Part shown: positions 58,249 to 64,000 of the stretch, in pieces
Numbering within the stretch: the first letter of the stretch is position 1
Layout of the letters: each line of letters starts with the position of its first letter
Origin: Photorhabdus akhurstii
Lineage (GTDB): Bacteria; Pseudomonadota; Gammaproteobacteria; Enterobacterales; Enterobacteriaceae
Reading direction: 5' to 3'
Assembly (NCBI RefSeq): GCF_018448925.1
Contig: NZ_RCWE01000002.1
Span: forward strand, 62,001 to 126,000
DNA: 64,000 bases
The notes under the pieces: model-generated
Told to the model about the DNA's origin: nothing
The model's database searches: none
Seen by the model: the letters and a program-made list of their open reading frames with translations, nothing else
Position numbers and translations under genes: made by a program

Positions 58249-58611
58249 TTACGGTCTGATAGGCATACCTGTATTGCTGTCTAAACAACGTTCGGTATTG
58301 GGTTCCCAGTAAGCATTGATATTGGTACTTTTCATACATGCATCACGAGCATCAATGGCTTTATCGATCTTGTCGAACTCTTTCTCGGCACGTTTATTAA
58401 CCTTAGTGCGAAGATTTTTGGTTTCATCCCATTGTTCTTTGCTTTGACGGGCGGCTTCTTTATCGAGCACAGAATCTCCGCTGCCATTCACGGTGACACA
58501 GGTACTTCCGGCAGTACAAGTTGCCGCTAATGCCGGCGTTTGCCATAACAGTGGTATTGCCAGAGCGATAGCTGGCATAGCTTTTAATATCAAAGAATTA
58601 CAAATATTCAT
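58249..58611 (-). CDS. ynfB: YnfB, DUF1283 periplasmic protein
   Basis: This 120-residue exported protein has a signal peptide ending in ALA/ATC and the DUF1283 block [20 protein letters not shown], then [15 protein letters not shown], both close to E. coli YnfB. AGAGGAT precedes the ATG. It is upstream of ynfD, and in E. coli the two genes are also close, with speG between them. Function unknown. Confidence 0.9.
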   Translation of the reverse strand: MNICNSLILKAMPAIALAIPLLWQTPALAATCTAGSTCVTVNGSGDSVLDKEAARQSKEQWDETKNLRTKVNKRAEKEFDKIDKAIDARDACMKSTNINAYWEPNTERCLDSNTGMPIRP

Positions 58612-58735
58612 CTTTTATCCTCTTGGAACTCTTGAAAGAGATGGAGCCAATTTAGATGGCACAATAAGAAACTATCAGATAGATAAATTATAAGATAGCA
58701 GCAAGATGTTCAACAAATTATCAAGAAGAATGTGA

Positions 58736-59485
58736 TTATTCATTCCGATGTACACTAAGTCCAGCAAATGATTGGCAAACCGGCATCATTTCTAGTGTAT
58801 TAATGTTGACATGGGCAGGTAAATTGGCGACCCAAAAAACAGCCTCGGCGACATCTTCAGCGGTTAATGCCTGAGTGCCATCGTAGGTTTTATTTACTTT
58901 ATCATTGTCGCCTTTAAAACGGATTAAAGAAAACTCAGTTCCACCCACTAAACCGGGTTCTATATCAGTAACACGGATATTTTTTCCCTGTAAATCGGCT
59001 CGTAAGCCTAAACTAAACTGTTTGACGAAGGCTTTAGTTGCGCCGTAAACATTTCCACCGGAATATGGCCAACTTGCAGCGGTAGAACCGATATTAATAA
59101 TATGCCCATGATTTCTTTCCACCATTCCGGGCAGCAGAGCATGGGTCATATTGACAAGCCCTTTGACGTTGGTATCAATCATTATTTCCCAGTCATCCAG
59201 GTTAGCCAGATGAGCAGGTTCTAATCCAAGCGCCAAACCTGCATTATTGACTAAAATGTCGATAGGACGGAGTGATTTTGGTAATTGTTCTACAACCTGG
59301 TTGATAGCTGCCCGATCAGTGACATCAAGTTGAACAAAGTAAAAGTTATCACCTAGTTCAGCTTTTAATTTTTCTAACCGTTCTTTACGTCGCCCAGTTG
59401 CAATAACTTTAGAACCGTTTTGAATGAATCTTCTGGCAATTGATTCACCAAAACCTGAAGTTGCTCCTGTCACAAAAACGATCAT
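58736..59485 (-). CDS. ydfG: YdfG, NADP+-dependent 3-hydroxy acid dehydrogenase
   Basis: This 249-residue short-chain dehydrogenase has TGATSGFGESIARRF for NADP and the catalytic Ser and YGATKAFVKQ (Tyr-x3-Lys). NVYGATKAF and MPVCQSFAGLSVHR are close to E. coli YdfG, which oxidises L-allo-threonine, serine and 3-hydroxypropionate and reduces malonic semialdehyde. It lies just downstream of stlA on the same strand with about 100 bases between them; whether they are co-transcribed is not clear. Confidence 0.94.
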   Translation of the reverse strand: MIVFVTGATSGFGESIARRFIQNGSKVIATGRRKERLEKLKAELGDNFYFVQLDVTDRAAINQVVEQLPKSLRPIDILVNNAGLALGLEPAHLANLDDWEIMIDTNVKGLVNMTHALLPGMVERNHGHIINIGSTAASWPYSGGNVYGATKAFVKQFSLGLRADLQGKNIRVTDIEPGLVGGTEFSLIRFKGDNDKVNKTYDGTQALTAEDVAEAVFWVANLPAHVNINTLEMMPVCQSFAGLSVHRNE

Positions 59486-59583
59486 ACAAAACCCCTTGTT
59501 TACTCGTACTGTTTCTCCCGCAGTAAATGGGGTTCTGTATTTTTAGTCAAGAGATGATTGAAAAAATTTCAATGATTTTCTTT

Positions 59584-61182
59584 TTATTCTTCCAGCATGA
59601 TTTCTGGCAGAGGAAGTTGATCATTAATAATTGCATCCGCAATGCGGGTTATATCTTCATCCAATGCCCGATCAGTGATTAAAGGAGAGCTGATTTCGCG
59701 TACTGCATGGTAAAATTTAGCGGTTTCAGGCGCAATTTCGCTAATATTGCCACGCAAGTGAATGGCCTGACAAACTACCAGAATTGTCATTGCAACAATA
59801 TTGCGTAATTTCTGCTCCATTTCTAAAACATCTTGAGCGGCATGCAGACCTAAACTGACAATATCTTGATTGTACTGTTCTGTGGCGAGGGTATGAATGC
59901 CTGATGCAGCACAATCATGGCGAATTGCAGCAACTAAAGCGGTTTGAGAAAGTTGGACCCCTTTAAAACCTTGATACATGCCGGGTGTCGGACTAAGTGA
60001 ATTAGGTAATCCACGTGAGAAGCGGTTATCCATCATAAGCGCTACAATGGCATGAAGATGATTGGCAATTAAAGCAATGTCCAGTTTTAATGCATCCATT
60101 GTCCGGGCGACATATTGCCCCATAAAATTCCCACCGTGTAGAACATCGCCATTTTCTGGATCTATTAATGGGTTATCATTAGCTGAGATAACTTCCCGTT
60201 CCAATATTTTCCGAGCGGTAGCTAAAGATTCTGGCACTATACCTAATATCTGTGGTGCGCAACGAATTGAATAAACTTCCTGTAAGGTATCATTTAGCCG
60301 GGTAACTTCTTGATGACGACAAGCTTTATTGGCTTGTTCTTTAATTCCAGTTAATAAATTAACCTGAGTTGAACCTGCCAATAAATTACGCAATGCACTT
60401 GCCACCGCTTTTTGACCAGGATGATTTTTGACTTGTTGAATTCGGGCATCATAATGTTCATGAGATGCAAGTAATGCTTCAACAGCAAGGGCAATAGCAG
60501 AAATTGAGGCTTTAAATAGTTTTTCCAGTTTAATGACGGTAATTGCACTGATACCTGACATTACCCGTGTGCCGTTAATCAGAGCAAGCCCTTCTTTTGC
60601 TTCTAACGACAGTGGTGTCAATCCTGCGCGTTTAATTGCTTCCGCAGCATCAATTTCTGCGCCCATATAATAAACTTTGCCGATACCACATAATGCGCGC
60701 GCAATATAAGATAAAGGAATTAAATCACCACTTGCACCCACTGAGCCATAGCGAGGAACCAGAGGAACAATGTCATTATTAATATGATCAACAATTGCCT
60801 GAGCGACAATTGGTCTGGTTGCAGACCAACCTTTGCAAACAGAAAGTAACATAGTAAATTGTGACGCTTTAATACAAGGTTTGGACATATAGTCCCCAGT
60901 ACCAGCAGAAAGAAAAGTGAGCAGGTTTTGCTGATGCTCTGAGATCTTCTCAAATGGTACAACTAAATTGGCATTCCCCCCAAATCCTGTATTGATGCCA
61001 TATATAACCTCTCCTGAATTTAATTTTTCCTCCAATTTTTCACGACCATGCGTCAAAAGCTCAGTGATCTCCGCTGATATCTCTACTTTTTTTTGTTTTA
61101 TCGCAATGTCATAGATATCTTCCAAAGAGATAAGGCCATTTTTATTAATAATAATGGTTGGCTGAACATCTTTAGCTTTCAT
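59584..61182 (-). CDS. stlA: StlA, phenylalanine ammonia-lyase
   Basis: This 532-residue enzyme of the HAL/PAL family removes ammonia from L-phenylalanine to give trans-cinnamate. The Ala150-Ser151-Gly152 triad (GSVGASGDLIPLSY) forms the MIO cofactor and Tyr61 in YGINTGFGG is the catalytic base. The sequence follows the known Photorhabdus StlA almost residue for residue, as I recall it, and it is the entry enzyme to stilbene antibiotics. The start at 61182 has GGAG seven bases upstream; an in-frame ATG four codons earlier lies in the site itself. It is physically far (about 51 kb) from stlCDE. Confidence 0.97.
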   Translation of the reverse strand: MKAKDVQPTIIINKNGLISLEDIYDIAIKQKKVEISAEITELLTHGREKLEEKLNSGEVIYGINTGFGGNANLVVPFEKISEHQQNLLTFLSAGTGDYMSKPCIKASQFTMLLSVCKGWSATRPIVAQAIVDHINNDIVPLVPRYGSVGASGDLIPLSYIARALCGIGKVYYMGAEIDAAEAIKRAGLTPLSLEAKEGLALINGTRVMSGISAITVIKLEKLFKASISAIALAVEALLASHEHYDARIQQVKNHPGQKAVASALRNLLAGSTQVNLLTGIKEQANKACRHQEVTRLNDTLQEVYSIRCAPQILGIVPESLATARKILEREVISANDNPLIDPENGDVLHGGNFMGQYVARTMDALKLDIALIANHLHAIVALMMDNRFSRGLPNSLSPTPGMYQGFKGVQLSQTALVAAIRHDCAASGIHTLATEQYNQDIVSLGLHAAQDVLEMEQKLRNIVAMTILVVCQAIHLRGNISEIAPETAKFYHAVREISSPLITDRALDEDITRIADAIINDQLPLPEIMLEE

Positions 61183-61584
61183 TTTAATCTCCATATATAA
61201 GTATGGTAATAATATTTCAAAGAAACGAACACCCCTAAGGATACAAATCAGTATAGATATAAAATATAAAAAATAGTCAATTAAAAATAAAATTAAAATA
61301 GATGGCTCGTAAAAATTAATTTACAAAATTAATTGAATTAAATAATTGTAATAATGACGGTTAATATATTTGCAATTTGCAATTATTTGTTTTTGCCATC
61401 TGATAATAAATGGTAGGTAATATAAATTCCGTTGACATAAATTTGAGTTTACCATTAACAATAAAACAAATAGCAATTATTTGTTTTCCTAAGAATACAA
61501 ACTAGAATGTAATTATGTTACCACGCAAGTAAAGTAATTGGAGTGTTCATCGAAAAATAAATTGATATCTAGTCGAGGTGATTT
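61183..61584. other. Divergent stlA/chitinase region
   Basis: About 400 very AT-rich bases hold the promoters of stlA (leftward) and of the chitinase (rightward). A loose near-repeat, GCAATTATTTGTTTT, occurs twice at about 61377 and 61472 and is worth noting as a possible regulator site. No gene is seen. Confidence 0.5.
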
Positions 61585-63288
61585 ATGTCAAAAATAATCC
61601 AGACAGATTCTCTTAGTGAACAGTCTTATAAGATAGATAATTTCAATCCATCAACTGAAACAATAAATTTCAGTTACACATCGGGAAGAACAATATTACC
61701 AGTCTACAATAAATATGACACACAAAATAAACCTAAAGTTTTTGGTTATTATACAGATTGGTCGCAATATGACGGTAGATTACAAGGAAATCAAGATCCT
61801 ATTCGTCGAGGTAGAGGAATAGATTTACAGCACCTTTTAGATAATCCTTTTGCTTATGATAAATTAGTTATTGGTTTCTGTGGAATATTAGGTGATGAGG
61901 GTGAAAAAAAGCAGCAAATTAAAGAGCAAGCGCCGTTATTTGCCCGCACCAATAATGGAGAAGTAACGTTCACAGATGCTTGGGGAGATTGCCAATCTTA
62001 TCAGAATTGTACTTATTCTGGTTGGCAAGATATCCAAATGCCAAGGGATTTTGATCAATCTAAAAGTATGGGCGTATTAGGTGGATTGGCTAAAGTTCAA
62101 CAAGCTGCAAAAGCTCAAGGCCATGACCTTATTATGTCATTTAGTGTCGGTGGTTGGACCATGAGTAATGGCTTTTATAATATGGTCAGAGACGAAACAC
62201 TAAAATCCTATTTCTGTTCGAGTCTAGTTGATATATTTCAGCGTTTCCCTATGTTTACTGAAATTGATATTGATTGGGAGTATCCCGGCGTTGCTGGAAA
62301 TGAAGGTAACATGTATGCGCCAGATGATGGCGATTATTATGTTAGTTTAATTAAAGATTTAACTTCTGCTTTTAAAGAAGCAGGGCGTTCAGATATAAAA
62401 ATAAGTATCGCTTGTTCGGCGGTGCCAGAGAAAATGGAAAAATCAAAAATACCTGAATTACTGCAAGTTGGGTTATATGGTATTAACGTTATGACCTATG
62501 ATTTCTTTGGTACTCCGTGGGCTGAAAGGTTGTTACATCACACGAATCTCCGTGATTATCCTGGCGGTGATAATAGTGTAGAAAAAGCGGTTGAGTATTT
62601 ATTGGGTCTTGGCGTACCTGCATCTGCAATCAATATTGGCTACACCGGCTATTCGAGAAATGGCAGAAATACGGTTATTGATAGTTATTCTCCATTATCT
62701 GGCAGTTATGATCCTGGCTATGTCCCGAAAAAAGATCCGAAGATTACAACAACCGGTTCATTTGAATCAGGGACAACAGAATGGTACGACACGATATATA
62801 ATTATTTAGATTTGGAAGAAAAAAGAGGGAGAAATAATTTTGACTTGTATACCGATGAAATAGCAGATGCTGATTATCTCTATAATAAGGAGAGCAAGTT
62901 GTTTATTTCTCTTGATACCCCTCGCTCTGTTAAAGCTAAAGCACAATATGCATTAGAAAAGAATCTGGGGGGAATATTTACATGGACCGCAGATCAAGAT
63001 CGTGGTTTATTGGTCAATGCGGCCAGAGAAGGTCTTGGTTGTGAGTTAGTCACGAAAAAAATAGATATGGAACCATTCTATTTCAAGGGTATTAATGTTG
63101 AACCGGTTGATCCAGTTAATCCAAATACAGGGAGTGATTACCCTGTCTGGGATGCAAATAAGGCATATAAGGCCGGCGATAGAGTGAGTTGGAACAATCA
63201 AAATTGGGAGGCTAAATGGTGGAATAGAGGTACCGTGCCAGACGGCGCAGAAACATCTGATGCTTATCCTTGGGTAAAAATTTCATAA
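61585..63288 (+). CDS. GH18 chitinase with C-terminal chitin-binding module
   Basis: This 567-residue glycoside hydrolase family 18 enzyme has the catalytic line FTEIDIDWEYPG with the acid Glu232, plus SFSVGGWTMSNGF and NVMTYDFFGTPW. After a linker (PVNPNTGSDYP) a CBM5/12 module, WDANKAYKAGDRVSWNNQNW to the end, binds chitin. There is no typical signal peptide. The whole resembles the chitinases tied to Photorhabdus and Yersinia toxin complexes. It would attack chitin of insect gut lining or cuticle. GAGGTG precedes the ATG. Confidence 0.93.
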   Translation: MSKIIQTDSLSEQSYKIDNFNPSTETINFSYTSGRTILPVYNKYDTQNKPKVFGYYTDWSQYDGRLQGNQDPIRRGRGIDLQHLLDNPFAYDKLVIGFCGILGDEGEKKQQIKEQAPLFARTNNGEVTFTDAWGDCQSYQNCTYSGWQDIQMPRDFDQSKSMGVLGGLAKVQQAAKAQGHDLIMSFSVGGWTMSNGFYNMVRDETLKSYFCSSLVDIFQRFPMFTEIDIDWEYPGVAGNEGNMYAPDDGDYYVSLIKDLTSAFKEAGRSDIKISIACSAVPEKMEKSKIPELLQVGLYGINVMTYDFFGTPWAERLLHHTNLRDYPGGDNSVEKAVEYLLGLGVPASAINIGYTGYSRNGRNTVIDSYSPLSGSYDPGYVPKKDPKITTTGSFESGTTEWYDTIYNYLDLEEKRGRNNFDLYTDEIADADYLYNKESKLFISLDTPRSVKAKAQYALEKNLGGIFTWTADQDRGLLVNAAREGLGCELVTKKIDMEPFYFKGINVEPVDPVNPNTGSDYPVWDANKAYKAGDRVSWNNQNWEAKWWNRGTVPDGAETSDAYPWVKIS

Positions 63289-63301
63289 TTAATTAAACCA
63301 A

Positions 63302-63335
63302 GCCACCAGTATGATATATACTGGTGGCAGCTCCT
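63302..63335 (+). terminator. Terminator after the chitinase
   Basis: GCCACCAGTAT (63302-63312) pairs perfectly with ATACTGGTGGC (63318-63328) around a 5-base loop, followed by AGCTCCTTTTT. Good intrinsic terminator. Confidence 0.85.
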
Positions 63336-63436
63336 TTTTAGTTCTTTTTTATCTTCACCTCGTTCTTATTGTTGTAATCAGTATATCTAGCGTAATGATA
63401 TGGAATTAGCTCAGGTATGACAATTTACTCGGAATA

Positions 63437-64000
63437 TTAACGCCGGTGTTGATAACCTTGAGATGTATTTTTTCTTCTTATGCTCAAATGCCGTTGTTTT
63501 AATGGCGGTATTGAAAAATGTACTACAGCGTTCTGAGCGCTGCGCAGTGAAATTCCAACGATTTCATTAGCATATGCACGCATTTGTTGCTCATAATCTG
63601 AAATTGCCTTGACTAGTTCCTCGTGGCCTGACGCTACACGAGTAAGCTTCTGCGTGAGCAAAAGTGCGTCTCGAAGTGTAGTGCTAACTCCAAAGCCTGC
63701 CATTGGCGTCATGTTATGAATAGCATCACCAAGTAGTGTGACAGTGCTGGATTTCCAGGGTGGAAGATGAGGCATACTGCGTAAATGTATCGGAGATACG
63801 TTTTCGATATCACTATGCTTAATTAAAGTATGCAAATTTGAGTCCCATGAAACCATACGGGATAAGACCAGATCGCAGAGGGCTTCAGAGGAAAGATCGG
63901 TGATATTGTTGGGAAAACTATTTTTTGCTGCTACGTAAACCCAAACTATAAAATCATCCATTTCTGCTGAGGCAGCTTCTGCATGAATATCAACTGGGGC
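63437..64000 (-). CDS. FAD-dependent monooxygenase, C-terminal part (cut by the window end)
   Basis: The frame is open to the right edge of the window, so only the end of the gene (about 188 residues) is seen. It carries the second FAD motif of group A flavin monooxygenases, VTLLGDAIHNMTPMAGFGVS, followed by TTLRDALLLTQKL. These enzymes hydroxylate aromatic or polyketide substrates using NAD(P)H. The first FAD motif is off the window. The usual GxGxN step is changed to GFGVST here. Its substrate is unknown. Confidence 0.8.
   Translation of the reverse strand, partial: APVDIHAEAASAEMDDFIVWVYVAAKNSFPNNITDLSSEALCDLVLSRMVSWDSNLHTLIKHSDIENVSPIHLRSMPHLPPWKSSTVTLLGDAIHNMTPMAGFGVSTTLRDALLLTQKLTRVASGHEELVKAISDYEQQMRAYANEIVGISLRSAQNAVVHFSIPPLKQRHLSIRRKNTSQGYQHRR

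Overview
The window is chromosomal DNA of a Photorhabdus species (Morganellaceae). The strongest marker is stlA at 59584-61182, which encodes the phenylalanine ammonia-lyase that starts stilbene biosynthesis. Near the other end, at 5551-7969, lies the three-gene stlCDE set (aromatase, ketosynthase/cyclase, acyl carrier protein) of the same pathway. The backbone follows an enterobacterial order: ydgH<>pntAB, fnr-uspE, ynfM<>ynfL-mlc-ynfK, ynfD-ynfB and ydfG all correspond to genes of the E. coli ydfG-ydgH region or nearby. Accessory blocks are inserted between these backbone genes.

Layout. 0-5 kb: end of a chaperone-usher fimbrial operon (minus strand) with a CRP-type palindrome upstream, a GC-rich alpha/beta hydrolase whose nucleophile Ser is replaced by Ala, and an APC-family basic amino acid transporter. 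5.5-8 kb: stlCDE. 8-12.4 kb: ydgH and pntAB. 12.5-20.2 kb: a RelE/ParE-type toxin-antitoxin pair, a NiCoT nickel transporter and a full urease operon ureABCEFGD. 20.2-22.1 kb: uspE and fnr. 22.5-23.3 kb: a degraded gene that joins pieces of two families. 23.5-31.6 kb: a (hydro)cinnamate catabolic locus, mhpD-mhpC-hcaR facing hcaEFCB-mhpB-hcaD. 31.7-33.4 kb: an OppA-type binding protein.

33.7-37.0 kb is the most interesting stretch: a compact four-gene cluster that looks like a ribosomally made, modified peptide (RiPP) system. It holds a 45-codon precursor missing from ordinary ORF calls, an intrinsic terminator, an HExxH-type peptide hydroxylase-like enzyme, a PRMT-like methyltransferase and a very compact ABC exporter. 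It is followed by a convergent HTH/RES toxin-antitoxin-like pair (37.4-38.8 kb). Next come an orphan ketosynthase-MaoC-ACP mini-cluster (39.5-41.8 kb) and a 1625-residue Rhs/YD-repeat protein with two unknown genes before it (41.9-48.5 kb). A decayed MazEF locus, an unknown gene and a dispersed repeat follow.

50-64 kb: the ynfM/ynfL/mlc/ynfK backbone, a 25-codon ORF with a perfect ribosome binding site, a small lipoprotein and IS630 debris. Then come a lipoprotein joining an aegerolysin-like domain to a metallophosphoesterase, ynfD, ynfB, ydfG, stlA, a GH18 chitinase and the end of an FAD monooxygenase cut by the window edge.

How the genes fit together: StlA makes cinnamate. StlCDE use a cinnamate-derived acyl chain to build the stilbene antibiotic, with other genes elsewhere. 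The Hca/Mhp enzymes can oxidise cinnamate or phenylpropionate and cleave the ring, so making and breaking of the same compound are encoded in one 56-kb span. All identifications rest on reading the sequence and remembered family features; no database search was run.
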